A stretch of DNA of 64,000 bases from Bacteroidota bacterium (GTDB lineage: Bacteria > Bacteroidota > Bacteroidia > Chitinophagales > Saprospiraceae): contig JASBVF010000010.1 in NCBI GenBank assembly GCA_030147525.1, positions 208,197-272,196 on the forward strand. Direction: 5' to 3'. The position numbers and the translations under genes are program-made. Position 1 is the stretch's first letter. The number at the start of each line of letters is the position of its first letter. The notes under the pieces were generated by a model. The model was not told where the DNA came from, did not search any database, and was given only the letters and a program-made list of their open reading frames with translations. Positions 27,094-35,413 of this stretch are shown here, in pieces.

Positions 27094-27444
27094 ATGAACT
27101 GGCATCCGCTTACGTCTCTCCAGGAGTTAAATCAAATTTCAGAACGCTCATACCAGGTCCCTTGCCTGATTTTGAAACACAGCACCCGCTGTAGCATCAG
27201 CTTTATGGCAAAATTCCGCCTTGAATCTGATTGGGCTTTTTCCCCAGAAGTAGTTGAGCCGTATTACCTCGACCTCATCGCTTTTCGTGAAATCTCGGCA
27301 GCTGTAGCTGAACGTTTCAGCGTACATCACGAGTCTCCGCAAATCCTGTTGATCAAGGATGGCGAATGTGTGCTCGACGCATCTCACCTGGATATAACAG
27401 TGGAAGAAATCCAGGAAGTACTTACTTCAGCTGAAGAGGTGTAA
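27094..27444 (+). CDS. ytxJ: YtxJ-type monothiol bacilliredoxin
   Basis: A 116-residue thioredoxin-fold protein of the DUF2847/YtxJ family (BrxC in Bacillus), which removes bacillithiol from mixed disulfides on cytoplasmic proteins. The signature KHSTRCSIS is present with C33 as the redox residue, in the CSIS context of the family; PQILLIKDGECVLDASH gives the cis-proline strand (SPQILL) and the last strands. It shares a promoter region with the small lipoprotein gene just upstream. The protein implies that bacillithiol is made by this organism, as in many Bacteroidota. Confidence 0.9.
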   Translation: MNWHPLTSLQELNQISERSYQVPCLILKHSTRCSISFMAKFRLESDWAFSPEVVEPYYLDLIAFREISAAVAERFSVHHESPQILLIKDGECVLDASHLDITVEEIQEVLTSAEEV

Positions 27445-27455
27445 ACGACAGACTT

Positions 27456-28214
27456 TCAGCTTCTTAGATACGAGGCTCCATTCACGTCCACGATTCCCCC
27501 GGTCAAAAATTCTGCTCCTTGCGAAGCAAGAAAAACAATGGTGTAAGCCACCTCTTCCGGTGTAGCGACCCGTCCAAGCGGGCTTTGTTTTTTAATGGCC
27601 TGTCCGGTGGGTCCGTCGAGTAAATCCTTCGCCATATCCGTTTCCACAAAACCGGGCGCAACAGCTGAAACGCTGATGTTGTGTTTGCCAAGCTCCTGCG
27701 CCAGTGATTGTGTCAGGGCATTCACGCCGGCTTTGCTGGCGCCGTAGGCAGTGTGTTCCGGTTCACCCCGGAAAGCGCCCCGGGAAGATACGTTGACAAT
27801 GTGGCCGCCTCCATGCCGCATCATGTGACGTGCGGCGAAATAACAGACGTTGGCCACACCTGTCAGATTCAGGTCAAGGGTTTGCTTCCAGGCTGCCTGC
27901 CATTCTTCGTAATCCATTTCAGCAATGGGGTGGGGCAGGTAAATCCCCGCATTGTTGACAACGACATCGAGCCTGTCAAACTCATCTGTCACAGCTTCCA
28001 TCAGTTGGCGGACGGAGTCGGGGTTGGCGATATCGGCTTTGGCAGCGAAGTGGCCTTTGCCCGGCAAGTTTTCAATCACTGCCTTCGCCGCCCTGCTGTT
28101 TTTATTGAAATTGATACAAATGCGACCGCCCCGCTCGGCAAATGCCTGCGCTGCCGCTTTGCCAATGCCCCGGCTTCCGCCGGTGATGAGGATATTTTTA
28201 TTGGTAAAATCCAT
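27456..28214 (-). CDS. SDR-family oxidoreductase (3-oxoacyl-ACP reductase-like)
   Basis: A 252-residue classical short-chain dehydrogenase. The cofactor motif GGSRGIGKAAA lies at 12-22, NNAG at about 89-92, catalytic serine in NVSSRGAF, and the YGASK motif with active Tyr and Lys at about 158-162. The C-terminal signature is TGGIVDVNGASYLRS. This is a FabG-like NAD(P)H reductase; the in vivo substrate cannot be told from sequence. It faces ytxJ tail to tail with an 11-base gap and follows the GH109-like gene on the same strand with only a repeat hairpin between them, so it may be co-transcribed with it. Confidence 0.9.
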   Translation of the reverse strand: MDFTNKNILITGGSRGIGKAAAQAFAERGGRICINFNKNSRAAKAVIENLPGKGHFAAKADIANPDSVRQLMEAVTDEFDRLDVVVNNAGIYLPHPIAEMDYEEWQAAWKQTLDLNLTGVANVCYFAARHMMRHGGGHIVNVSSRGAFRGEPEHTAYGASKAGVNALTQSLAQELGKHNISVSAVAPGFVETDMAKDLLDGPTGQAIKKQSPLGRVATPEEVAYTIVFLASQGAEFLTGGIVDVNGASYLRS

Positions 28215-28218
28215 TTGT

Positions 28219-28286
28219 GGTTGTTGGCTTTTGGCTTTTAGCTCTTAGCCGTTGGTTCCAAGCCAAGGCTAACAGCCAACAGCCAA
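28219..28286. repeat. Iterated-word hairpin filling the SDR/GH109 gap
   Basis: The left arm TTGGCTTTTGGCTTTTAGCT (28224-28243) is three near-copies of a 7-base word. The right arm GGCTAACAGCCAACAGCCAA (28267-28286) is its reverse complement with a few changes. A further GCCGTTGGTTCCAAGCCAAGG lies in the loop, itself partly palindromic. The 77-base gap between the two coding regions holds almost nothing else. Confidence 0.8.
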
Positions 28287-28291
28287 TTGAA

Positions 28292-29695
28292 CTAAGGATT
28301 CGCCATGACACCCAGTTTTCGCTCCTTTTTCCAGTAGCCACGGGTAAAGTCAGGGAATTTGACGGGCACACTGCCCAGTTGTACGGAAAGTTCTGAAATG
28401 GGCGTTACGACCGACCAGGCAGCGGCATCGTACACATCCATGTCGAGCTCCACGCCACGGTTCAGGCAGTCAATCATGCGCCATAGCATGACGAAATCCA
28501 TGCCGCCGTGACCGCCGTTTTTCTCGGCTTCGCCTTCCAGTTTTTTCCAAAGCGGATGGGCAAAGCGCTCCCGGTATTCCTTGTATTCTTCCGCTTTTAA
28601 AAAACCATGGCCATGGCCGCTCACCGACATTTGGCTGGGGTAGCCTTTGTGAAATGCCTTCGATCCTGCCAGCATATTGATCCGGCTGTAAGGCCGGCCT
28701 GTAACGACATCGTGCTGAACGAGAATGGTGCGGCCTTTGGCGGTTTTGATGAGGGTATTGTTCATATCGCCGTGGACGAAGCCTGTTTTATTGTAAAATT
28801 CGTTATCTGGCTCCAGTGTCGGCGTGAATTCATCGAGGCAAGTCTGCTTGTTGCTCATCGACACGCAGAAGTCGAACCGGTCGCCCCGGTCGATATCCAT
28901 GTACTGAGCAACTGGGCCGAGACCGTGCGTAGGGTAGAGGTTGCCGTCCCGAACTTCGTGATGGCGAACCCGCCATTGATTGTAGTAGTAAGTTTTGCTG
29001 AACATGAGCTCCCGGAGGTCGTGGATGTAGGCACATTCGGCGTAGGTCAGCGTACCAAAAACACCGCTTGCAGCCATGTTGAGCAGCCAGAGTTCCTCGT
29101 TGCCGTAGCAAACATTTTCAAGAATCATGCAGTTGCGCTGCGTCTCTTCAGCAGTGTTCACCATTTGCCAGCACTCTTCGATGGTGAGTGCGCAGGGGAC
29201 CTCCAGTGCGACGTGTTTTCCATGCTGCATGGCAAAAACTGCCTGAGGAACGTGGTCTTCCCAGGGTGTGGCGATGATGACGAGGTCAACGTCATCCCGG
29301 CGGCAAAGCTCCTTCCAGGCATCCGGCTTTCCGGAGTAAACTGTGGGCTTCTGGCCCCCGTTTTTTTGTAAAAAATCAAGGGTTTTGTTTGCAAACTCCG
29401 GCCGGATATCACAGATGGCCGTGATTTTTGCTTTGCCCAGTCCCACGGCATTCACCAGCCGTGCATGCTCGGCACCCCGGTTGCCGAGGCCAATGATGCC
29501 GACTTTGACCTGCTTGATCGGCGGTACTTTCAGGCCGAAAACCGGTTTGCCGGTGGCAGGCAAAACTTTCGCTGCGGCTTCCACAAGTTCCTGCGGTTCG
29601 GCTTTTGAAAAAATGTTACCGCCCGGCAGGCCAACCAATGCGGCAAGGGCAGCGGTATTTTTCAAAAAAGATCTTCGTTTAAAGTCTTGTTTCAT
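28292..29695 (-). CDS. GH109-like Gfo/Idh/MocA family protein (alpha-N-acetylgalactosaminidase type), Tat-exported
   Basis: 467 residues with a twin-arginine signal (KRRSFLKNTAALAALVGLPG at 6-25). The Rossmann domain shows VGIIGLGNRGAEHARL and AICDIRPEFA. The middle matches GH109 enzymes strikingly: ELCRRDDVDLVIIATPWEDH, HGKHVALEVPCALTIEECWQ, AECAYIHDLRELMF, NLYPTHGLGPVAQYM, GRTILVQHDVVTGRPYSRI and GGHGGMDFVMLWRMIDCLN. GH109 proteins remove alpha-linked GalNAc from glycans by an NAD-dependent redox mechanism. The export signal suggests periplasmic work on glycan fragments; a plain sugar dehydrogenase is the alternative. It sits among other sugar-related genes (GSDH, GH29). Confidence 0.88.
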   Translation of the reverse strand: MKQDFKRRSFLKNTAALAALVGLPGGNIFSKAEPQELVEAAAKVLPATGKPVFGLKVPPIKQVKVGIIGLGNRGAEHARLVNAVGLGKAKITAICDIRPEFANKTLDFLQKNGGQKPTVYSGKPDAWKELCRRDDVDLVIIATPWEDHVPQAVFAMQHGKHVALEVPCALTIEECWQMVNTAEETQRNCMILENVCYGNEELWLLNMAASGVFGTLTYAECAYIHDLRELMFSKTYYYNQWRVRHHEVRDGNLYPTHGLGPVAQYMDIDRGDRFDFCVSMSNKQTCLDEFTPTLEPDNEFYNKTGFVHGDMNNTLIKTAKGRTILVQHDVVTGRPYSRINMLAGSKAFHKGYPSQMSVSGHGHGFLKAEEYKEYRERFAHPLWKKLEGEAEKNGGHGGMDFVMLWRMIDCLNRGVELDMDVYDAAAWSVVTPISELSVQLGSVPVKFPDFTRGYWKKERKLGVMANP

Positions 29696-29760
29696 TGAAA
29701 TTAGTTTTTACGTTTGAATATTGTTGCCTCCAAGCCTGATCGACTTCAAAGTCTTGAGCA

Positions 29761-32439
29761 TCAAAGCTTGTTAATTTTGAAAATTTCAGCGCTGTTCCGG
29801 GTCGAAATTTTTAAAAAATATTCGCCGGACGGATATTCGCTCATGGGGATCTCCAGTTTTGTCAGACCGGGCAGCAACTGAATTTTCCGGCTGTGCATCA
29901 GTTGTCCCATGATATTGAATACCTGAAAGTCAAATTCACCTCCTTCCGGACTTTCGATGCGTGTTTTTAACAAATCCGACACCGGGTTCGGGCGAACATC
30001 GGTTTTTAGTTTGTCAAAAATGACAGTATCCGGTACGAACTCCGGGAATAGCTGCGAGGCAGGTATGATTTGCCGCTCCAGCCGTTCGCTGCTCCAGCGA
30101 AGATGGCAGGCTGCCAAACCGCCCGACTCGAAATATTCCACCTTGATCGGGTACTTCACGCCGCCTTTCAGGTAGAGGGAGGCGTCGTATTCCCTGTTTG
30201 GAGTGACGTACCAGACGTCAATGAGCTGTTGTCCGTTTACCCAAATCCGGATGCCGTCGTCGCTGTACACGTGAAAGTTAAGCGTTTCATCAAAAAACGG
30301 CATGATGGCACCTTCCCAGCGCACCAGCCAGTGATCGTGACCAAACAGCTCAATATCGGGTGAGTTATACTTCCATTCAAAGTCGATGGTCGGATCGATT
30401 CTTTCCATCAGAAATGGTTCGTCGAAAGTGAAGTTCGGCCCTGTCCGGTCGTAGTATTTTCCCAGCAGCCCTGTCCCGTCCGCTACCGGCAAGGCTGCCT
30501 CGTAGACGGCCGTCAGCGTAAGTCCTTCGTCAGGAGGAGCAAGAAGCTGGGTGGGTTCGGTTGCACCGGAGGCCCATTTTTTAAATAAAAAAAGCGTGTC
30601 GTTGGCGATGTGCGACTTGGGCGCAGTGATTTGATGAAAAACACCAACCACACTGGAAACGGTATCGGGCGTCAACTTTCGGTGGCTATCGATGTAGACG
30701 GGAAATCCGGGGGGATCCGATTGCAGTACGACATTTGATTTTAAAGGCAAAACCTCCCTCGTCAGCGTAGTTGACAGCCCGCTCTGGTCGGTCACCGTGA
30801 GTACGACATTGTACCAGACATTATCCGAGGTCTCTGTCACCTGTGGTATCTGGAAGTACTCCTCCTGCGATTGGGAAACCGGGCCGAATGCCGGATGCAG
30901 GTGGTCGTCGTGATGAAAATCGACCCGCCACTGGAAGGCTGTTGGGGGCAATTGGCCGTCTTCCTCATCGAAAGCTTCTGCTTTCAGCACCAACGTTTCA
31001 CCGGCACGATAGCGATGGCCATCGGCCGGGTTGAGCAGGTTGGGAACGGGGCGATTGCTGGAAGTAACGCTCAGAAGGGCCGCCTGACTGGTATCAGCGC
31101 CCAGTGCATTCGTCACGATGCAGCGAAAAAGACTGCCGCTGTCCGGGAGCGACGGGTTTTCAAAAATGAATTCCTGATCGGTGGCGCCGGGTATGTCCAC
31201 GCCGTTTTTTTGCCATTGAAAACTGAAGGGTTCAGCACCGGTTGCCGTAACAGAAAACGGAACATCCTCCGCTTCAGGCACCAGCACTGGCTGAGGCTGT
31301 ATCGAGATGAACGGCGCATCGCTTCCGGTATAAAATAGTTGCCAGACGGAGCCGCTGGTGGTGGCGTAATCGCTGCCCGTACCTGCCCGGTCGATCAGGT
31401 ACATGGAGCCGTCCGGAGCAGTCAGCAGGTTGAGGGGCGTATTGAGGCCGGAGGCAAAATCCTTGATTTGCCCGGTGCTGATGTCCATGCTCCAGATTTT
31501 TCCCTGGCAATGTTCCACAAAAAACAGCTTGCCGGCGTACTCCTGTGGAAACAGCATATTCACAGGGTCGTACGTTGCCACTCCGACGGCTGCACAGCCT
31601 ACGCCGTGATTGTAGGCGTGCAGGGGATCCTGGTAATCGTCAGGCGGAGTTTGACCATTGAGGAAGCCTTCGACGAGCGGCCAACCGTAGTTTTTACCTT
31701 TGATAATTTCGTTAACTTCTTCGAATTTATCACTCCCGACATCGGTGGTGAAAATCCTGCCCGTGCCCGGCTGCACCGTCATGGCAAAGGGATTCCGGTG
31801 GCCGAGCGTCCAGATAGCCCGGTATTTCCCGGAGTTTTCATTGTAAAACGGGTTGTCTTCCGGAATACTCCCGTCGGGGTTGATTCGCAGGATTTTCCCC
31901 AGCAGCGTGTTCATGCTCTGGGAGTTTTCGAAGTTGGTGCCATCACCGGTTGCGATGTAAAGCTTTCCATCCGGGCCGAATACCATGGCGCCAGCATTGT
32001 GGTAAGGGCCGCTCACGGGGTCGAGGTCGAGGAGTACTTCCTCGCTACCCGGCGCTGCGAAGTTTCCGTCGGCCTTCAGCCGAATGACCCGGTTGTGCAG
32101 CGAGTCTTTCACCGTGTAGTAGAGGTAGAGGTATTGATTTTGCTCAAAACCCGGATCGAAAGCAATGCCGAGCAGGCCCCGTTCGCTGAAAATATCCACT
32201 TCGAGTTCCAGAAAAGGCTCCGGCCTGAGCTGGCCGTTTTCAATAATCAGAATTCTGCCAAATTTTTCAACAACGAAAAGCCGCCCGTCAGGGGCCAGCG
32301 CCATGCCCACGGGGTCGAGGCCGGTAGCCAGCCGGACGGCTGCGAAGCCGGCAGGGTAGGTGGCGTTTTGAGCGCCTAAACGATTGAAAAGGAACAGGTT
32401 AATTAAAAAGCACAGCCAGAGAAGTCGGGTTAAATGCAT
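29761..32439 (-). CDS. Secreted PQQ-type sugar dehydrogenase with Ig-like, PA14 and T9SS type A tail
   Basis: The ATG at 32439 is chosen; the frame can extend five codons to a TTG, but the ATG opens the signal peptide MHLTRLLWLCFLINLFLFNR. About residues 30-380 form a six-bladed glucose/sorbosone dehydrogenase propeller (LAPDGRLFVVEKFGRILI, RGLLGIAFDPGFEQN, RNPFAMTVQPGTGRIF, DVGSDKFEEVNEI). An Ig-like domain follows (about 390-475, FSFQWQKNGVDIPGATD), then a second beta domain, then a PA14 domain (about 690-820, LLGKYYD, SDDGIRIWVNGQQLIDVW) likely to bind sugar. The end (RPNPVSDLLKT, YPSGEYFLKI) is a type A T9SS tail. Likely a surface aldose oxidoreductase; substrate and PQQ use are inference. 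Confidence 0.9.
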   Translation of the reverse strand: MHLTRLLWLCFLINLFLFNRLGAQNATYPAGFAAVRLATGLDPVGMALAPDGRLFVVEKFGRILIIENGQLRPEPFLELEVDIFSERGLLGIAFDPGFEQNQYLYLYYTVKDSLHNRVIRLKADGNFAAPGSEEVLLDLDPVSGPYHNAGAMVFGPDGKLYIATGDGTNFENSQSMNTLLGKILRINPDGSIPEDNPFYNENSGKYRAIWTLGHRNPFAMTVQPGTGRIFTTDVGSDKFEEVNEIIKGKNYGWPLVEGFLNGQTPPDDYQDPLHAYNHGVGCAAVGVATYDPVNMLFPQEYAGKLFFVEHCQGKIWSMDISTGQIKDFASGLNTPLNLLTAPDGSMYLIDRAGTGSDYATTSGSVWQLFYTGSDAPFISIQPQPVLVPEAEDVPFSVTATGAEPFSFQWQKNGVDIPGATDQEFIFENPSLPDSGSLFRCIVTNALGADTSQAALLSVTSSNRPVPNLLNPADGHRYRAGETLVLKAEAFDEEDGQLPPTAFQWRVDFHHDDHLHPAFGPVSQSQEEYFQIPQVTETSDNVWYNVVLTVTDQSGLSTTLTREVLPLKSNVVLQSDPPGFPVYIDSHRKLTPDTVSSVVGVFHQITAPKSHIANDTLFLFKKWASGATEPTQLLAPPDEGLTLTAVYEAALPVADGTGLLGKYYDRTGPNFTFDEPFLMERIDPTIDFEWKYNSPDIELFGHDHWLVRWEGAIMPFFDETLNFHVYSDDGIRIWVNGQQLIDVWYVTPNREYDASLYLKGGVKYPIKVEYFESGGLAACHLRWSSERLERQIIPASQLFPEFVPDTVIFDKLKTDVRPNPVSDLLKTRIESPEGGEFDFQVFNIMGQLMHSRKIQLLPGLTKLEIPMSEYPSGEYFLKISTRNSAEIFKINKL

Positions 32440-32605
32440 AGCGTTTTGTTGCAAAATTCTTAAAATTTGATGAAACGGATTCTTCTGAGAGATGATCAGG
32501 TAGCGGCGGGAAATTAGAAAAAGCTGTGGACAACGCAGGCTGTGATTTGCAAAATGTTGGGGAAGTGACGTTAAATATCAGCTTTCTGGCAGGCGATTGA
32601 ACCCA

Positions 32606-32647
32606 CAAAAAAAGGCCAAAGCAACCGTGACGGTTACCTCAGCCTTT
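32606..32647 (-). terminator. Rho-independent terminator of the 130-aa gene
   Basis: On the minus strand GAAAGGC begins and GCCTTTTTTT ends the structure, with the inner perfect stem AACCGT/ACGGTT at its tip and a partly paired internal region; a seven-T tract follows. It lies 19 bases after the stop of the gene at 32666-33058. Confidence 0.75.
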
Positions 32648-32665
32648 CTGTTCCAAATTTGTTCT

Positions 32666-33058
32666 TTACTTCCAGTCATGCATGAACCGGAAAAAATTCA
32701 CCTTCAGTTCATTAAAAATTTTCCGGAACCGAACCATGCTGTCTCTTAATTCGTCATGATCTTCCAGATCGTAATTGTCGAAAGAGTTAGTATGTTTTTG
32801 AGCAAACTCAACGAGTTTGTGTTCATGCTTCCGAATGTCGTGGTTCATGATATCCACGATTTCCTTTTCCCGAATGAACTGGTTTTGGTAGTGTTCCAGT
32901 TGCACCAGCATTTCTTTGTCATTGTGCCTCGTGACCAGGTCTTCGAGGTATTTTTCAAAAAAACTCAATTCGTCTGATACAAATTTCAATTCATTCAGCC
33001 AGATTTTGTGTTCAAAATGCAGGTCGCTGAGGTGTACTTTTTTTGTTTGAGTCATCAT
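32666..33058 (-). CDS. Small all-helical protein (130 aa), function unknown
   Basis: Two adjacent ATGs (33058, 33055) are possible. The whole chain is predicted to be charged amphipathic helix with heptad-like spacing: IWLNELKFVSDELSFFEKYL, EMLVQLEHYQNQFIREKEIV and HDELRDSMVRFRKIFNELKV. It has eight or more histidines and many glutamates, several spaced like a helical bundle (HEHKL, HDIRKHEHK), so a metal-binding four-helix bundle is possible, but no hemerythrin motif is met. No signal peptide or membrane segment is seen, so it is probably cytoplasmic. It has its own terminator and lies between the GSDH gene and the fucosidase. Comparable short helical proteins are scattered through Bacteroidota without a name. 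Confidence 0.7.
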   Translation of the reverse strand: MMTQTKKVHLSDLHFEHKIWLNELKFVSDELSFFEKYLEDLVTRHNDKEMLVQLEHYQNQFIREKEIVDIMNHDIRKHEHKLVEFAQKHTNSFDNYDLEDHDELRDSMVRFRKIFNELKVNFFRFMHDWK

Positions 33059-33160
33059 AAGTTCGGATTTTTTCTTTTATAAAATGATAACTGCAAACAA
33101 AGCCCAAATCAGGAATTGTCTAACTGATGACTGTCAGCCATGCGGTTGATTAAAATCATC

Positions 33161-35242
33161 CTACTTCGCCGGCACATAAAAAAGCGCACTTTCCGGAATC
33201 GCTTGTTTGGGCAACAAAGCTGATTCCCATTCTACCTTGAGGTCGTTACCGCCGGCTCCGTTGAAGTAGCGCACCAAAATTTCATGGTAACCAGCCTGCA
33301 ACGGAACCACGCCTGATTTTTCCTTCATGCCATGCAATCCGTCGTTGTCAACCACCAGTTGATTGTTGATCCAAAGTTTGCTGCCATCATCGGAGCTGGT
33401 GAAAAAACTGTACACCTCGTCCTGCGGAATTTTGATGAAACCCCGGTATTCGAAACCGTATTTTTCGCCTTTTTCATTTTTTGCGGAGCGATCAAAATGA
33501 GTGACCATGCCTTTTTTGATGCTGGTCAGTGTGTCAAAATCCGGCACTTTTTGCCAATCACCTTCAAAATAAAAATACTGAAGCCCGGGGGCAAAAACAG
33601 TCAGCTCGGAGGCTGTCTGCGGTTCCACTTTTACAAATTTGTGGCGTTGCGTGTCACTGACGGGTTTACCGTTCCGGTACAAACGTGCGGAGATGTTAAC
33701 CGAATTTTCGACCAAAACCGGACCGGTGAACAGCGGTGACTCCATGGTCGGAGAGGTGCCGTTGAGGGTGTACCGGATTTCGGTGCCGGGTGCGGCCGGT
33801 TTGAAATTGAGGTAGGTTTTTTCGATAAAAATATCGTGTTTCGCCACCACTTTTGGCGGCAGGTGGATGTCTGGCTTTCCTTTCAAAACAAGCACGACAA
33901 CCGTGTTGACAGGGTCGGGCAGCTCCTCCGGCAATTGGATGACAAGCGCGTCTTCGGAGCGGTGGACGGGCAAAAGTTCCACTTTAGGGTAGGCCAGGAA
34001 CTGAGCGCCGCCCGGCTCGTTACTCACGCCATTTACCGTGAGCAATCCGTCTTCCGGCGCTTTAAAAATATGGAGGTACAGCCAGGTGTCCTCGCCCATT
34101 TGTTTCATCGTCACCCGGCCCCAGTCAAGCGATTCGAAAGGGCTGGCGGAGGTGCCGTAAATGGCGTCGCCGTTCAGCTTCATCCAATCGCCGATTTCCC
34201 GCAGGCGGTCGACGCTCTCCTGCGGAAACGTACCTTCGGCGGTGGGGCCGACGTTGAGCAGGAAGTTGCCGCCTTTGGAAGCGATGTCGGCGAGGTTGTG
34301 GATGAGTTCTTTGGTCGATTTAAAATTTTTATCGGCTTTATTGTAGCCCCAGTTTTCGTTCATGGTCATGCAGCTTTCCCAATCGACACCGGGCAGGCCG
34401 GTGGCGGGAATTTCCTGCTCCGGAGTGCCGAAATCGCCGCCGAACCCGCCTTCTTTCGTCAGGCCGGCCATACCGTCCCTCGCTGCTCCGACCCGGTTGT
34501 TGATGAGGATGTTGGGCTTGAGCTTTCGAATAAATTTGTAGAGGTCGATACCACGTTCAGCGGTCCAGGTGCTTTCCCATTCGCCGTCGAACCAGAGTAC
34601 ATGCGGAGCCTCACCGTAGTTGGTGCAAAGTTCTGTCAGTTGGCTTTTCATATAATCCACGTAGCGGTTGAAGTCGGCGCCTTCAGTGCTGCGGTCCTGC
34701 TCCCAGGGGCGGCGGGGCAGGTAGTCAGGGTGATGCCAGTCCATGATTGAATGATAAAAACACAATCGGATCCCCTCCCGCTGGCAGGCTTCAGCGAGTT
34801 CTTTCAGAATATCCCGTTTGAAGGGCGTTGCCATGATGTCAAAATCGGATACATGGCTGTCGAAAATACTGAACCCATCGTGGTGTTTGCTGGTGATGAC
34901 GATGTATTTCATCCCTGCATCTTTAGCCATTTTGACCCACTCGTCTGCATCGAATTCAGTTGGGTTAAACTGGCTGACGAATTGGTCGTAGGTTTCCAGC
35001 GGAATTTCTGCGGTGTGGCGTATCCACTCGCCGTATTCTGTTTTTCCGTTCCATTCTCCGGCCGGCACGGCGTAGAGTCCCCAGTGAATAAACAGGCCAA
35101 AGCGGCCGTCTCTCCACCAGTCCATGCGTTCGTTTTTTTGTTCGGGCGTTTCACTCAGTAGTTTATTGTCTGTGGTTTTACAGGCACTTGCGATCAGGAT
35201 GATCAGTGCAAGCAGCAAGGTGTTTAAAGCGTTGATTTTCAT
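33161..35242 (-). CDS. GH29 alpha-L-fucosidase lipoprotein with chitobiase-type and PA14 domains
   Basis: The ATG at 35242 is chosen because it opens a lipoprotein signal (MKINALNTLLLALIILIASAC, lipid cysteine 21); the frame runs 19 codons further up without signal character. The GH29 catalytic barrel covers about 40-390: RFGLFIHWGLYAVPAGEW, YIVITSKHHDGFSIFDS, FYHSIMDWHHPDY, and VLWFDGEW, where D219 is at the usual nucleophile position. LLNVGPTAEGTFP is also typical. A chitobiase/beta-hexosaminidase C-terminal-like domain follows (about 490-570, GTEIRYTLNGTSPT), then a PA14-like sugar-binding domain (about 590-690, SSDDGSKLWINNQLVVD). It should release L-fucose from glycans at the outer surface. 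GH109 and sugar dehydrogenase genes lie just downstream on the same strand. Confidence 0.93.
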   Translation of the reverse strand: MKINALNTLLLALIILIASACKTTDNKLLSETPEQKNERMDWWRDGRFGLFIHWGLYAVPAGEWNGKTEYGEWIRHTAEIPLETYDQFVSQFNPTEFDADEWVKMAKDAGMKYIVITSKHHDGFSIFDSHVSDFDIMATPFKRDILKELAEACQREGIRLCFYHSIMDWHHPDYLPRRPWEQDRSTEGADFNRYVDYMKSQLTELCTNYGEAPHVLWFDGEWESTWTAERGIDLYKFIRKLKPNILINNRVGAARDGMAGLTKEGGFGGDFGTPEQEIPATGLPGVDWESCMTMNENWGYNKADKNFKSTKELIHNLADIASKGGNFLLNVGPTAEGTFPQESVDRLREIGDWMKLNGDAIYGTSASPFESLDWGRVTMKQMGEDTWLYLHIFKAPEDGLLTVNGVSNEPGGAQFLAYPKVELLPVHRSEDALVIQLPEELPDPVNTVVVLVLKGKPDIHLPPKVVAKHDIFIEKTYLNFKPAAPGTEIRYTLNGTSPTMESPLFTGPVLVENSVNISARLYRNGKPVSDTQRHKFVKVEPQTASELTVFAPGLQYFYFEGDWQKVPDFDTLTSIKKGMVTHFDRSAKNEKGEKYGFEYRGFIKIPQDEVYSFFTSSDDGSKLWINNQLVVDNDGLHGMKEKSGVVPLQAGYHEILVRYFNGAGGNDLKVEWESALLPKQAIPESALFYVPAK

Positions 35243-35413
35243 GTTAATAAAAAGATTCTGGATAGTTTGAAAATAGAAATCTGTTGGCCTAAGGGGCATG
35301 CGCCGGGGGGAATATCCTAATTTTTGAGGACCTTCGAAGAGAATTCGGCTACTTATTTTCGGGGGGTCACCCAGGGGAAGGAAATATGCCGTAATGCCGG
35401 TTCTGTGCTGAAT

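Noticed and set aside
31339..32379. A 346-codon plus-strand frame opposite the sugar dehydrogenase
   Set aside because: The minus-strand gene carries GSDH, PA14 and T9SS motifs; the plus frame has no recognisable feature.
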